Source: Bacterioplanes sp.
GTDB lineage: Bacteria > Pseudomonadota > Gammaproteobacteria > Pseudomonadales > Oceanobacteraceae
Length of the DNA: 64,000 nt
Reading direction: 5' to 3'
NCBI GenBank assembly: GCA_014859445.1
Contig: JACUUC010000003.1
Span: 62,001 to 126,000, forward strand
Position numbers and translations under genes: made by a program. Position 1 is the stretch's first letter. Every line of letters begins with the position of its first letter. Below the pieces are notes generated by a model. That model had not been told where the DNA came from, searched no databases, and saw nothing but the letters and a program-made list of their open reading frames with translations. This document shows positions 9,208 through 19,221 of this stretch, in pieces.

Positions 9208-10026
9208 TCAGGCTTCTGCATCTTGTACGAGTCGATCAACAAAAAACTCCAGGTGCCCACGAGGCGACGAGGGCAAAGGCCAAGCGTCTACTTTTTTTGC
9301 CAGCGCACGAAACGCCGTAGCTGCTTTAGAACGAGGATACGCCTCAATGACGGCTTTCTGACGCTGCACCGCTCGCTTGAGCGCATCGTCTTGCGGAATC
9401 GCGCCAGCGTATTGCATGGCCACATCCAAAAATCGATCCGTCACTTTACTCAGCTTAGCAAACAATGCGCTGCCTTCCTGAGGGGTTCTCACCATATTGG
9501 CGACGATGCGAAAGCGGAATAACCCATAATCTCGATTGAGTAATTTAATTTGTGCATACGCATCGGTAATCGACGTTGGCTCGTCGGTGACCACCATCAA
9601 CACCTCTTGTGCCGCACGAACAAAACTCAACACGGTATCGGAAATACCCGCTGCGGTATCCACAATGAGCACATCCATATCATCACCAATATCGCTAAAG
9701 GCTTGAATCAATCCGGCATGTTCCAAACTGTTCAGCTGCGACAATTTTTGCGTGCCCGAAGAGGCTGGCACAATACGAATACCGCCTGGTCCTTTGACCA
9801 TGATGTCTTTTAAATCACATTCGCCTTGCAAGACATTTTCAATGGTTTTGTTGGAGCTAATTCCCAATAAAATATCGATGTTCGCCAAACCCAAATCGGC
9901 ATCCAACAACACCACGCGACGTCCCATCTCGGCCAATGCGATACCAAGATTAACCGAGACGTTACTCTTACCCACGCCGCCTTTACCACCGGTGACTGCA
10001 ATCACTTGTACAGGATGCTTCGCCAT
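9208..10026 (-). CDS. flhG: MinD-like ATPase FlhG (FleN), flagellar number regulator
   Basis: FlhG limits polar flagella to the proper number by acting on FlhF and, in Pseudomonas, on FleQ. The 272-residue sequence has the deviant Walker A box VTGGKGGVGKSNVSVNLG near the start, VVLLDADLGLANIDILLG and the Walker B-like VLIVDTAAGIS, all typical of the MinD/FleN group. It follows flhF by about 30 bases. The C-terminal amphipathic helix expected in the family is plausible in the final 20 residues but not certain. Confidence 0.95.
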   Translation of the reverse strand: MAKHPVQVIAVTGGKGGVGKSNVSVNLGIALAEMGRRVVLLDADLGLANIDILLGISSNKTIENVLQGECDLKDIMVKGPGGIRIVPASSGTQKLSQLNSLEHAGLIQAFSDIGDDMDVLIVDTAAGISDTVLSFVRAAQEVLMVVTDEPTSITDAYAQIKLLNRDYGLFRFRIVANMVRTPQEGSALFAKLSKVTDRFLDVAMQYAGAIPQDDALKRAVQRQKAVIEAYPRSKAATAFRALAKKVDAWPLPSSPRGHLEFFVDRLVQDAEA

Positions 10027-10055
10027 GTTGTGTTCTTCTCCTAATTACTCTTGGC

Positions 10056-11339
10056 TCATTGATTGGCCACACTCATTGCATCGGCGGCTTGCCAACGTGT
10101 TCTTGCCATACGCGCCATTTGTTCTGCTAATTTCACCAACTTCTCCGCTTGCGGAAAATGAATATCATCTGGAATATGTGGACCATCGGTCACTAACGTC
10201 AGCGGCAACTTAGCCAACGCGGCCACACTCATGGCGGGCCCCAAACAAAAACATTCATCCAGCTTCGTCAACACACAACCGCTCAAGCCTAGCGATTTAA
10301 AATGCTCATAGTTTTCTTGCAAACAACGCCCCTGACTGGTGAGTGGCAACGCCAACAATTTGGTCACTGGGTATTTGCATTCCTTAAGCATAGTCAATTG
10401 TGCGGGAAAATGTGGATCTCGACTGGCCAATCCCGCACTGTCGATCAATACCAACTGACACTGCCGCGTTTTTTCAAGCAAACCGTCGAGGTCGCCATCT
10501 TGCGGCGCACGATACCATTTTACCCCCAATAAGCGAGCAATGGTTTTTAACTGATCATGCGCGGCAACACGATAATTATCGAGGGTAATCAAGGCGACCG
10601 ATTCAGCCCCGTGATGCATGACAAATTGCGCGGCCAGCTTACCAATCGTGGTGGTTTTACCAGCACCGGTAGGACCAACCAACGCATAGCGACCACCACG
10701 ATTCAGAATATCGTTCGCAGCAACGGGCAAATCGTTCGCAATCATCGTCAGTGCTTGTTGCCACGACTGTTCCAAAGGCGCCGAGGCATCAACATGACTG
10801 GCAATTCGATCCGCCCATACAGGCTCTAACCCCATGTCCTGACAGCGTTGCCATAATTGTGATTGCTGCCATGTCAGAGGTCGTGATGAGTTCCACGCAC
10901 TGCCCTGATGACTGACCAGCCAATTTTTTAGCTCGCGCAGCTCGCCACTCACCTGATCAAGACTGCGATCGTAACCCATCTTTTCATCGGCGCGGGCAGC
11001 GTGGTTTTGTCGTTCTTGACGCGCACTGGCCAGTTCGGCCACCGCCGCTTTCTTGCGTGCCGAATCCGCAGACGTCGTATTGGTCGTCATTGATGCCGTT
11101 CGAGTTCGCTGTTGACGCGCCTCTGTTTTTGCGACTTCCAGCTCACGTTGCAAATGCAACTGACGCTCCACCTCTTGCTGAGCTTGCTGGTTATCGCTGT
11201 GATAATCCAGTGCGGCAACCACTTCAAAGCCTTGATCCAGCTTTTTAGTGGACAGAATCACGGCGTCAGGTCCTAGCTCTTGCGAGACAAGACGCAGAGC
11301 TTGTTGCATATTGGCAGCATTAAAGCGTTTCACTTTCAT
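10056..11339 (-). CDS. flhF: SRP-type GTPase FlhF, polar flagellar placement
   Basis: FlhF marks the pole for flagellar assembly. Its 427 residues have the family layout: an N-terminal basic part starting MKVKRFNAANMQQAL, a variable middle, and a C-terminal NG domain. GTPase motifs visible are ALVGPTGAGKTTTIGKL (G1), ALITLDNYRVAA (G2 region), LVLIDSAGL (G3) and LTKLDE (G4). It lies 12 bases after flhA and upstream of flhG. Confidence 0.95.
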   Translation of the reverse strand: MKVKRFNAANMQQALRLVSQELGPDAVILSTKKLDQGFEVVAALDYHSDNQQAQQEVERQLHLQRELEVAKTEARQQRTRTASMTTNTTSADSARKKAAVAELASARQERQNHAARADEKMGYDRSLDQVSGELRELKNWLVSHQGSAWNSSRPLTWQQSQLWQRCQDMGLEPVWADRIASHVDASAPLEQSWQQALTMIANDLPVAANDILNRGGRYALVGPTGAGKTTTIGKLAAQFVMHHGAESVALITLDNYRVAAHDQLKTIARLLGVKWYRAPQDGDLDGLLEKTRQCQLVLIDSAGLASRDPHFPAQLTMLKECKYPVTKLLALPLTSQGRCLQENYEHFKSLGLSGCVLTKLDECFCLGPAMSVAALAKLPLTLVTDGPHIPDDIHFPQAEKLVKLAEQMARMARTRWQAADAMSVANQ

Positions 11340-11351
11340 GATTCGTTACCC

Positions 11352-13553
11352 TTACTGTTTGCCGCCCACACTGGCGACGATGGTAATACTTTTGTTGTCG
11401 GGTATCTCTTGATACGCCAACACATGCAATTGTTCGATGCTGTTTCGTACAAACTGAGCCATACTGCCGCGCAACTGACTGGTTACTAACAATACCGCTG
11501 GATGGCCTGCCATCTCTTGAGCCTGTACCGCTTCGGCCAACGATCGTTGTAAGTTATCTGCCATCGCAGGCTCTAACACCAAACCGTACTGAGCCGCGTG
11601 CGCACTCTGTTGTAATGTCTTAAGCAATAACTGTTCCAAACTTGGATCCAGTGTTAAAACGGGCAATTCAGCCTGATTTCCGTAGATGTTCTGGACAATC
11701 ATGCGACTGAGCGACAATCGCGCTGCCGAGGTTAAAGCGGCAATATCTTGACTCCCACCCGATAAATTCGCCAAAGATTCGGCGATTGATCGCAAATCAC
11801 GAATGGGCACATGCTCACGCAGCAGATTTTGCAGAACCGACAACAACTGACTGATGCTGATGGTGTTCGGCACTAACTCTTCGGCCAACTTGGGCGATTG
11901 CTTCGCCAACATATCGAGCAACTGCTGGACGTCTTCATGGCCTAACAACTCATGCGCATGTCGTTGTAATTTCTGATTTAGGTGGGTTGCCACCACTGTA
12001 CTGGCGTCCACCACGGTATAACCAAGCGTCTGTGCCTTGTCTTTTAAGGACGCATCAATCCAGTAAGCATCCAAACCAAACGCCGGATCTTGTGTGGCAA
12101 TACCATCTAACTCACCAAAAACCTGCCCCGGATTAATGGCGAGATCGCGTTCAGGGTAAATTTCTGACTCCGCCAGAGTGACCCCCATCAAGGTAATACG
12201 GTACTGATTGGGCAATAAGTCCAAGTTGTCACGAATATGAACCGATGGCATCAGAAAACCCAAGTCTTGTGATAACTTGCGTCGCACCCCTTTGATTCGA
12301 TTCAGTAATTGACCACCTTGATTTTTATCCACCAACGGAATCAACCGATAACCCACCTCTAAGCCGACGCGGTCGACGGGTTCCACATCATCCCAACCGA
12401 GCTCTTTGACTTCCATCTGTTTAATAGCGGCTTCGGCTTTTTCTTTCGGTGCGGCGAGTTCCTTCGTCTGACCACCGGAACCACCACTGGCGACCGGAGC
12501 AGGCTGAAATCCGATACGTTGGGCAATGGCATCACCCAACTTGCCACCCGACTTGTGCCAGTGAATCCAATAGGCCGCAATAGCAGCCACCAGTGCCGCA
12601 CTGATAAAAACCGTATGAGGCATCCCCGGCACAGACCCCATCAATAACATCACGCCAGCGGAGACTGCCAATGCTCGAGAAGAAGAGAACATTTGGCCAA
12701 ATATTTGTTGCCCCATGTCTTCATCACTGCTGTTGCGTGTCACCATAATCGCGGTCGCCGTTGATAACAGCAACGACGGAATCTGAGCCACAAGACCATC
12801 ACCAATCGCCAGCAAGGTATACGCCGATACGGCATCACCAAAGGTTAACCCGTGTTGCGCCATACCAATGGCAAAACCACCCACTATGTTGATTAACAAA
12901 ATCAAAATGCCGGCAACCGCATCCCCCTTCACAAACTTGCTGGCACCGTCCATCGAGCCATAAAAGTCCGCTTCTGCCGCAATATCAGCACGACGCTTCT
13001 TGGCTTGATCGGCATCAATCAAGCCCGCATTCAAATCCGCATCAATGGCCATTTGCTTACCCGGCATCGCATCGAGGGTGAAACGAGCTGTCACTTCCGA
13101 TACTCGACCAGCACCTTTAGTGACGACCATGAAGTTAATAATCACCAGGATGCTAAATACCACCAAACCCACGGCGTAGTTACCGCCAATTAACACCTCA
13201 CCGAAAGCCTCAATCACTTTACCGGCGGCATCCCCCCCTTCGTGTCCGTGCATCAATACCACGCGGGTCGAGGCCACGTTCAGCGCCAAGCGCAGCAATG
13301 TTGCCACCAGCAAAATCGTTGGGAAAATAGCAAAATCAAGGGGACGTTTGGCATACACACTCACCAGCAACACGACGATGGACAGCGCGATATTGAAGGT
13401 GAAAAAGGTATCCAATAGAAAGGGCGGCAAAGGCAGGGTCATCATGCCCAGCAAAATCAGCAACATGATGGGTATACTCAAATTGCCATTCGCCAACAAC
13501 GACAAACCGCCCTTCAATTGACCCATTACTTGTTCTTTGTTGGCACTTGCCAT
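11352..13553 (-). CDS. flhA: Flagellar export gate protein FlhA
   Basis: This is the 733-residue membrane component of the flagellar type III secretion gate. The N-terminal half has about eight membrane helices, beginning with IPIMLLILLGMMTLPLPPF. The conserved FHIPEP-family loop is present (RVSEVTARFTLDAMPGKQMAID). The C-terminal cytoplasmic domain ends near VASVGGKQ and binds chaperone-substrate complexes in homologues. The gene lies downstream of flhB with its own sigma-54-type promoter in the gap, and is followed closely by flhF. Confidence 0.96.
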   Translation of the reverse strand: MASANKEQVMGQLKGGLSLLANGNLSIPIMLLILLGMMTLPLPPFLLDTFFTFNIALSIVVLLVSVYAKRPLDFAIFPTILLVATLLRLALNVASTRVVLMHGHEGGDAAGKVIEAFGEVLIGGNYAVGLVVFSILVIINFMVVTKGAGRVSEVTARFTLDAMPGKQMAIDADLNAGLIDADQAKKRRADIAAEADFYGSMDGASKFVKGDAVAGILILLINIVGGFAIGMAQHGLTFGDAVSAYTLLAIGDGLVAQIPSLLLSTATAIMVTRNSSDEDMGQQIFGQMFSSSRALAVSAGVMLLMGSVPGMPHTVFISAALVAAIAAYWIHWHKSGGKLGDAIAQRIGFQPAPVASGGSGGQTKELAAPKEKAEAAIKQMEVKELGWDDVEPVDRVGLEVGYRLIPLVDKNQGGQLLNRIKGVRRKLSQDLGFLMPSVHIRDNLDLLPNQYRITLMGVTLAESEIYPERDLAINPGQVFGELDGIATQDPAFGLDAYWIDASLKDKAQTLGYTVVDASTVVATHLNQKLQRHAHELLGHEDVQQLLDMLAKQSPKLAEELVPNTISISQLLSVLQNLLREHVPIRDLRSIAESLANLSGGSQDIAALTSAARLSLSRMIVQNIYGNQAELPVLTLDPSLEQLLLKTLQQSAHAAQYGLVLEPAMADNLQRSLAEAVQAQEMAGHPAVLLVTSQLRGSMAQFVRNSIEQLHVLAYQEIPDNKSITIVASVGGKQ

Positions 13554-13592
13554 TGCATCATCCGTCAGAAAACCATCACTGATAGATACTCT

Positions 13593-13608
13593 GGCAAGAA
13601 TCGCGCCT
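13593..13608 (-). promoter_or_regulatory. Sigma-54 promoter for flhA
   Basis: The minus strand reads AGGCGCGATTCTTGCC, with the invariant GG and GC doublets 10 bases apart, against the consensus TGGCACG-N4-TTGC. It lies about 40 bases upstream of the flhA ATG in the flhB-flhA gap. In Pseudomonas flhA is sigma-54 and FleQ dependent, which fits. Confidence 0.6.
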
Positions 13609-13627
13609 AATTTTCTATTTTAAGAAA

Positions 13628-14767
13628 TTAATCAGGATCAACGCGTAAATCGCGAGGAATGGGCATTTCGGGTTTGCGTTCAGGTTTCGGACCTTTGCCT
13701 TTCGCGTACATATCCATTTGATACACGTAAGCCAACACCTGCGCGACCGCAACGTACAAACCTTCAGGGATTTCATCCCCCACCTTGGTATGGCCATAAA
13801 TGGCACGCGCCAAAGGCGGCGCTTGCAATTGAGGGACGTTGTGTTCTTTCGCTATTTCACGAATTTTCATAGCCACCTGATCGGAACCCTTCGCCACCAA
13901 CAAGGGCGCCGACATCGAACCCATCTGATATTTCAGCGCCACGGCATAATGAGTCGGGTTAGTGATCACAACATCCGCCGTCGGCACATCCGCCATCATT
14001 CGACGTTGCGCCGCTTCTCGTTGCAACTGACGAATTTTCCCTTTCACTTCGGGCTTGCCCTCCGTGTCTTTGTATTCGTCTTTGACTTCTTGCAAACTCA
14101 TGCGCAGTTTTTTGGTATGGCTATAGATCTGCCAAGGAACATCGGCAATGGCGATAATAATGGTCGACATTGCCAAGGCAAACACACTCCACAAAATAAT
14201 ATCAACAGCGCCTTTAACCGCTGGGCGCACTGCTTGATATTGCAACTGCAATGCATCCACAAAAAAGTAATTGAGCACACTCCAAGCCACAAAACCGACC
14301 ACCAACACCTTGGCCCATGCTTTCAACAACTCCACTAACGAGTTCATAGAAAACATACGTTTCAAACCACTTAAAGGGTTGATGCGACTGAGTTTGGGCA
14401 TAAATGCCTTGGTTGAAAATAACCAACCACCAACCCCAACAGGGCCAGCGATGGCGGCGATGAGCACAAGCACTAACCAAGGCGCTAAGGCAAATGTGGC
14501 CTCTCCTAGGGACGCGGTTAAATACATGGCCATGCTGTTCGGGTCGTAAATGGCTTCCCGTTCAACCGAAAAGCCCAGTTTAGCGATACGCGCCATTCGT
14601 TCCGCCATCCACGGGCCAAACGCCAACAAACCAGCCGCACCGATCACCAGCACCATGGTGGTGGCAAGTTCTTTGGATCGAGGGACCTGACCTTCTTCAC
14701 GCGATTTTTCGAGTTTTCGCGCCGTGGGTTCTTCGGTTTTTTCCTGACTACTGTCTTGTTCGGCCAT
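13628..14767 (-). CDS. flhB: Flagellar export switch protein FlhB
   Basis: FlhB controls the change of export substrate from rod-hook to filament type. The 379-residue product starts with the charged segment EKTEEPTARKLEKSREEGQ typical of the family and has four membrane helices. The autocleavage site NPTH is present in VVITNPTHYAVALKY, followed by the C-terminal cytoplasmic piece. It starts 3 bases after the end of fliR and ends about 75 bases before flhA. Confidence 0.96.
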   Translation of the reverse strand: MAEQDSSQEKTEEPTARKLEKSREEGQVPRSKELATTMVLVIGAAGLLAFGPWMAERMARIAKLGFSVEREAIYDPNSMAMYLTASLGEATFALAPWLVLVLIAAIAGPVGVGGWLFSTKAFMPKLSRINPLSGLKRMFSMNSLVELLKAWAKVLVVGFVAWSVLNYFFVDALQLQYQAVRPAVKGAVDIILWSVFALAMSTIIIAIADVPWQIYSHTKKLRMSLQEVKDEYKDTEGKPEVKGKIRQLQREAAQRRMMADVPTADVVITNPTHYAVALKYQMGSMSAPLLVAKGSDQVAMKIREIAKEHNVPQLQAPPLARAIYGHTKVGDEIPEGLYVAVAQVLAYVYQMDMYAKGKGPKPERKPEMPIPRDLRVDPD

Positions 14768-14770
14768 CGA

Positions 14771-15547
14771 CTAGCCTCGCGTCAGTTGCTTAAGAAACTC
14801 AAACAGCACTTCCAAATAACTATGAAAGCTCTGTGCCATGCCACCAATATTAACGTAAATAATGAACAACCCGACGATCATGGTAACGGGAAAACCCAAA
14901 GCGAAAATATTTAACTGCGGCGCCGCTCGCGTCATCACGCCAAATGCCAAGTTCACAATCAGCAACGCCGCTAACGCAGGAATCGCCAACACCAGCGCCG
15001 CCGCAAACATCCACCCAGTCCATTCCACCAAGAGTCCAAACTCGGGGGCAGAAAAGCCATCGAAACCAATCGGTAAGGTATAAAAACTGTCGATCACAAT
15101 TTCAAACAGTACCAAATGACCGTTAAGCGATAAAAACACCAAACCCGCCATGAACAAAAACCACTGACTGATCACCACGACCGACGCTCCGTGACCAGGA
15201 TCGACGGTGGTCGCTATCCCCAAACCGGTTTGCATCGCAATCAACTGACCCGCTAACACAAACACCTGCATCAATACTTCCACTGCAAATCCCATCGCAA
15301 TACCGATCAGCATTTGCTGGGCAATGATCATCAACGACGCCACAGAAATCGCATCTACGGAAGGCATGGGTGGTAATAACGGAACAATCACTAAAGTAAA
15401 AGAGACGGCTAACAGTAGACGAATACGCTGAGACACCATACGTGTGCCAATCAACGGCATCACCATCAGCAGACCCGCAATGCGAGCAAAGGGATACAAA
15501 TAACGGCTGACCCAATGACTGACTTCTAACGCGTCAATTTCAATCAT
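14771..15547 (-). CDS. fliR: Flagellar export gate protein FliR
   Basis: This 258-residue membrane protein is part of the FliPQR export pore. Several hydrophobic helices are evident, with the family-typical stretch MQTGLGIATTVDPGHGA in the central loop. It is separated from fliQ by 3 bases and from flhB by 3 bases, so the three genes are probably translationally coupled. Confidence 0.95.
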   Translation of the reverse strand: MIEIDALEVSHWVSRYLYPFARIAGLLMVMPLIGTRMVSQRIRLLLAVSFTLVIVPLLPPMPSVDAISVASLMIIAQQMLIGIAMGFAVEVLMQVFVLAGQLIAMQTGLGIATTVDPGHGASVVVISQWFLFMAGLVFLSLNGHLVLFEIVIDSFYTLPIGFDGFSAPEFGLLVEWTGWMFAAALVLAIPALAALLIVNLAFGVMTRAAPQLNIFALGFPVTMIVGLFIIYVNIGGMAQSFHSYLEVLFEFLKQLTRG

Positions 15548-15550
15548 GCG

Positions 15551-15820
15551 TCATCCGATTAAGAACGGAATGTTCATATAAATGTTGCGTGTGTAATCTA
15601 ACATGGTTGTGACCGCCCAAGGCCCAAACGCAATAATGGCCAGCAAGGTAACGACCAAACGAGGCAAAAAACTCAAGGTTTGTTCGTTAATTTGCGTTGC
15701 GGCCTGAAAGGTACTGACCATCAAACCAATGGCCAAGCTAGGCACAATCATGGCCACCACAATGGTCAGTACGATGAACAACGCTTGCGTAAACAGATCA
15801 CCAATCTCTACCGGGGTCAT
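15551..15820 (-). CDS. fliQ: Flagellar export gate protein FliQ
   Basis: This is an 89-residue protein with two membrane helices, the usual size for FliQ, part of the FliPQR pore. The segment LMVSTFQAATQINEQTLSFL between the helices is the family hallmark. It sits 18 bases after fliP and 3 bases before fliR. Confidence 0.96.
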   Translation of the reverse strand: MTPVEIGDLFTQALFIVLTIVVAMIVPSLAIGLMVSTFQAATQINEQTLSFLPRLVVTLLAIIAFGPWAVTTMLDYTRNIYMNIPFLIG

Positions 15821-15838
15821 GAACGTCTCCTTAAGGCG

Positions 15839-16591
15839 CTAAGTCACCACAAAACTATTGGCGAGCGTTCCCATCACCAATGCCCAACCATCAATCAGGA
15901 CGAATAACATGATTTTAAAAGGCAATGAAATAATGATCGGCGACAGCATCATCATACCCATGGCCATTAAAATACTGGCCACCACCAAATCGATGATCAA
16001 AAACGGAATAAACAATAAGAAGCCGATCTGAAACGCCGTTTTTAATTCACTGGTAATGAACGCCGGAATCAAAATATGAATGGGGGTTTCTTCTGCCGAG
16101 GCGATGTCTTCACGGCCACTTAAGCGTACGAATAAACCCAGGTCATTCTCACGCGTTTGATTCAGCATAAAATTGTGCATTGGAACCAGCGCCCGTTCAG
16201 CCGCCTCTAGCGGTGTGATCTCCTCTGCCAAATACGGCTGCAAAGCGGTCACATTGACCTGGTGAAAAATGGGCGTCATCACAAACAAACTCAAAAACAA
16301 CGCCAAGCCCAATAAAATCTGATTGGAGGGCGTTTGTTGCAGACCAATGGCCTGACGTAAAATGGCTAACACCACAATGATGCGCGTAAATGACGTCATC
16401 ATAATCAGTAGCGACGGCAGTATCGACAGCACCGTCATGATGGCTAAGATTTGAATCGTGACCGAATACTCGCCCCCATTGTCATTGCCATTATAAACAA
16501 TGGCAGGAATTCCGAGGAAGGCCGTAGAATCCGTATTGGCCAAAACCGGCGCAGACAACACCAGCAAACAAAACATCAACACCCACTTCAT
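15839..16591 (-). CDS. fliP: Flagellar export gate protein FliP
   Basis: This 250-residue protein forms the core of the export pore. An N-terminal signal peptide ([18 protein letters not shown]) precedes four membrane helices. The family signature [20 protein letters not shown] and the ALGLQQTP-like segment ([18 protein letters not shown]) are present. Its start overlaps the end of fliO by 4 bases. Confidence 0.96.
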   Translation of the reverse strand: MKWVLMFCLLVLSAPVLANTDSTAFLGIPAIVYNGNDNGGEYSVTIQILAIMTVLSILPSLLIMMTSFTRIIVVLAILRQAIGLQQTPSNQILLGLALFLSLFVMTPIFHQVNVTALQPYLAEEITPLEAAERALVPMHNFMLNQTRENDLGLFVRLSGREDIASAEETPIHILIPAFITSELKTAFQIGFLLFIPFLIIDLVVASILMAMGMMMLSPIIISLPFKIMLFVLIDGWALVMGTLANSFVVT

Positions 16592-17028
16592 GAACGTACG
16601 GCCTTTTTTAACAAGTCTGCAAATGACGTTGTTTGTGCAACTTGGCTAGACGGTGCAGATTGCAACGGTTCATCTAAAGTCATTAACGGGGTAATGGTAT
16701 GCGCCGTAATTCCCACAAGCACTTGCTGCTCGCCAACTTGTATGACAGCCACTTTTTCTTTCACGCCCAAAGACAGTACAGCCACCGTCTTTAAAGACTG
16801 TCCTTGATTCATACCGCGCAGAACATTGGTTTTTTGCAGCAGCCATGCCAAGAAAAAAATAAACGCGACAATAAACAACAAAAAAAACAACACACGTCCG
16901 GCCGATGCCATAGGATTCATGGCTGGTATGGACGCAGCCGGGGCGGAAGCGGGTTCGGCAATGACGGCCAACGAGAAGAAACAAGCAACCGCTAGCAATG
17001 CCTTAACGCAAGCGCTGAATACGTTCAC
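16588..17028 (-). CDS. fliO: Flagellar biosynthesis protein FliO
   Basis: FliO assists assembly of the FliPQR pore. The 146-residue product begins with a signal-like hydrophobic segment, then has one membrane helix ([19 protein letters not shown]) and a small cytoplasmic domain with the sequence [24 protein letters not shown], typical of FliO. It overlaps the end of fliN by 26 bases and the start of fliP by 4 bases. Confidence 0.92.
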   Translation of the reverse strand: MNVFSACVKALLAVACFFSLAVIAEPASAPAASIPAMNPMASAGRVLFFLLFIVAFIFFLAWLLQKTNVLRGMNQGQSLKTVAVLSLGVKEKVAVIQVGEQQVLVGITAHTITPLMTLDEPLQSAPSSQVAQTTSFADLLKKAVRS

Positions 17029-17578
17029 TTTGACTCACCACATCCGTTAAGCGAATACCAAACTTGTCGTTAACCATGACCACTTCGCCATGGGCAATCA
17101 AGGTACCATTAACCAGTACATCCAGAGGTTCACCGGCTAAACGATCCAATTCCACCACAGAACCCTGATTCAGTTGCAACAAATTACGAATGGGGATTTG
17201 CGTGGAACCCACCTCCATGGAAATGCGTACAGGAATATCAAGAATCACATCGAGTTCAGGACCATTGTCATTCTCGGGCATGGCTTGACCTTCATCGTGT
17301 AATTCATCCAATTCCATGCTGCGGTATTTTTTATCCGCTTTACCAGAAGACGCCTTAACCGTTTCGGTTTCTTCCGCCATGGCCGCCGCCCAATCATCGG
17401 CGACCTCTTCATCCGTGGGGTCATCGGGCGTTTCGCCCGCTTCTTCCATCGCGGCTGCCCACTCGTCGGCCAAATCGGCATCTTCACCCTGTGCTTCGGC
17501 CACGCCATCCGCAACCGAGTCAGCGAGCGCCTGAGCGTCTAACTCGTCATCCGGTGATTTGTTCTCTTCATCAGCCAT
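17003..17578 (-). CDS. fliN: Flagellar motor switch protein FliN
   Basis: FliN is part of the C-ring switch. The C-terminal SpoA domain (about residues 105-191) shows LDVILDIPVRISMEVGSTQIPI and LDRLAGEPLDVLVNG, both typical. The N-terminal 100 residues are highly acidic and low in complexity (DEELDAQ-like and WAAAMEE repeats), making the protein longer (191 residues) than the E. coli form (about 137), a common trait in gammaproteobacteria. It is followed by fliO with an overlap. Confidence 0.95.
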   Translation of the reverse strand: MADEENKSPDDELDAQALADSVADGVAEAQGEDADLADEWAAAMEEAGETPDDPTDEEVADDWAAAMAEETETVKASSGKADKKYRSMELDELHDEGQAMPENDNGPELDVILDIPVRISMEVGSTQIPIRNLLQLNQGSVVELDRLAGEPLDVLVNGTLIAHGEVVMVNDKFGIRLTDVVSQSERIQRLR

Positions 17579-17590
17579 TGTGTACTCCTA

Positions 17591-18559
17591 CTAACGACGC
17601 TTGCGTTTAACTTGATCAATGATTTTAACGGCCAAATTGTCATCCGAGATGCCCAGTTTACCGCGAAATAAAGGAATGCCATTGCCTTGCAAAATAAATT
17701 CCTCTGGCATATCCACAGGAATGACATCACCCGCTTTCAGTTCGGCAACTTCACGCAATGAAATCTGCCGTTCAACCACCGTGCCATGAATCGGTATGCG
17801 TGCTTCCACGATGTCTTCACGCAATGATTGCAGCCAACGTTCATCGACATCGTCGATGTCACTTTGCACACCGGCATCCAACACCTCACGAATGGGCTCA
17901 ATCATCGAATATGGAACCGTCATGTGAAAGTCACCGCCGCCACCGTCCAATTCAATATGGAACGTGCTCACGACCACCACCTCACTCGGACTGACGATAT
18001 TCGCCATGGCTGGGTTGACTTCGGAGCCGACATACTCAAACTCCAATTTCAATACAGGCCCCCACGCTTCAATCATATCACTGAAGATTTGGCTCAGTAC
18101 CAGTTGAACGACACGGACCTCCGTCGGGGTAAACTCGCGCCCCTCAATTTTGGCGTGACGACCATCACCACCGAAAAAGTTATCGACCAATTTGAATACC
18201 AACTTGGCATCCATGATAAACAATGCCGTACCGCGCAAAGGACGCATTTTGACAAGATTCAAACTGGTGGGGACGTACAACGTATGAACGTACTCGCCAA
18301 ACTTCATGATTTGCACGCCACCCGAAGAGACATCGGCACTACGGCGTAAGAAATTAAACATACTGATGCGCGTATAACGAGCAAAACGTTCGTTGATCAT
18401 CTCCAGCGTTGGCATGCGACCACGAACAATACGATCGTTACTGGTTAAATCGTACGATTTGACCCCAGTCGCATCAATATCATCCTCTGGCTCGATATCA
18501 CCATCATCGACCCCATGAAGCAGCGCATCAATTTCATCTTGTGATAATAAATCTTGCAC
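17591..18559 (-). CDS. fliM: Flagellar motor switch protein FliM
   Basis: FliM binds CheY-P and sets rotation direction. The 322-residue product starts with the CheY-binding peptide (DLLSQDEIDALLHGV). The middle domain contains LEMINERFARYTRISMFNFLRR, and the C-terminal SpoA domain ends at LAVKIIDQVKRKRR. It lies 11 bases after fliL and 12 bases before fliN. Confidence 0.96.
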   Translation of the reverse strand: MQDLLSQDEIDALLHGVDDGDIEPEDDIDATGVKSYDLTSNDRIVRGRMPTLEMINERFARYTRISMFNFLRRSADVSSGGVQIMKFGEYVHTLYVPTSLNLVKMRPLRGTALFIMDAKLVFKLVDNFFGGDGRHAKIEGREFTPTEVRVVQLVLSQIFSDMIEAWGPVLKLEFEYVGSEVNPAMANIVSPSEVVVVSTFHIELDGGGGDFHMTVPYSMIEPIREVLDAGVQSDIDDVDERWLQSLREDIVEARIPIHGTVVERQISLREVAELKAGDVIPVDMPEEFILQGNGIPLFRGKLGISDDNLAVKIIDQVKRKRR

Positions 18560-18570
18560 GAGTGCTCGCC

Positions 18571-19095
18571 CTACTGCATGACAAAATTAGTAAATAACAC
18601 GGCTTCAACGCCTCCTTCACCATGCTCTCGCGCAACGACCTGATCTAGGTGAGCCGTCAACGCCTGTTGCAAAGCCACTCGGCCCTCGGCCGTGCGCAAC
18701 GCGTCAAACGGTTGCTGCGTCATAATGCGAATAATATCGTTACGAATCATCGGATCATGCATTTCCAGCACGGTTTTCACGTGTGGGGCACGCGTCATGA
18801 CCTCAAGACTGACTTGCAAAAAACGCTGACGAGTACCGACTTGAAAGCTAACAACGAACTCCGGTTTTAAAATGACGTATTGTATCGGCAATAAAACAGG
18901 TTCTGCTTCGACTGCCTCGTCAGTATTTGCATCGGTATTCCCCGACAACAAAAACCACGTCGCACCAATAGCAACCGCAACCAACAACAATGCGCCAATG
19001 ATAAGAATGATCAACTTCTTTTTCTTACCGCCGGATCCTTCCGGAGGCGTATTGCCATTCTCATCATCTAAGGTCAAGTCTTGTTCTGCGGCCAT
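18571..19095 (-). CDS. fliL: Flagellar basal body-associated protein FliL
   Basis: FliL surrounds and supports the stator units. It has a short cytoplasmic N-terminus rich in charged residues, a single membrane helix (LIILIIGALLLVAVAIGATWFLL) around residues 28-50, and a periplasmic domain ending in AVLFTNFVMQ, as typical of the family. Length 174 residues. It is the first gene of the fliLMNOPQR-flhB unit and has a sigma-54 promoter just upstream. Confidence 0.94.
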   Translation of the reverse strand: MAAEQDLTLDDENGNTPPEGSGGKKKKLIILIIGALLLVAVAIGATWFLLSGNTDANTDEAVEAEPVLLPIQYVILKPEFVVSFQVGTRQRFLQVSLEVMTRAPHVKTVLEMHDPMIRNDIIRIMTQQPFDALRTAEGRVALQQALTAHLDQVVAREHGEGGVEAVLFTNFVMQ

Positions 19096-19124
19096 AAATT
19101 ACCTCGTTGCGTTCCTTAGTATTT

Positions 19125-19140
19125 AGCAATGTTCATGCCA
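19125..19140 (-). promoter_or_regulatory. Sigma-54 promoter for the fliL operon
   Basis: The minus strand reads TGGCATGAACATTGCT, which matches the -24/-12 consensus TGGCACG-N4-TTGCT at all but one position. It is about 30 bases upstream of the fliL ATG, in the fliK-fliL gap. Confidence 0.75.
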
Positions 19141-19221
19141 GCCAAATTCGTCAAAAAACAGACATTGTGTGACAGAATACTTCGAGTTTAGTGTAATTTT
19201 GCCAAGCCTGCCGCAAAAACT

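Noticed and set aside
13718-14338. 206-codon plus-strand frame opposite flhB
   Set aside because: Composition is rich in His, Arg and Gln without domain features; it lies wholly inside flhB, which is well conserved.
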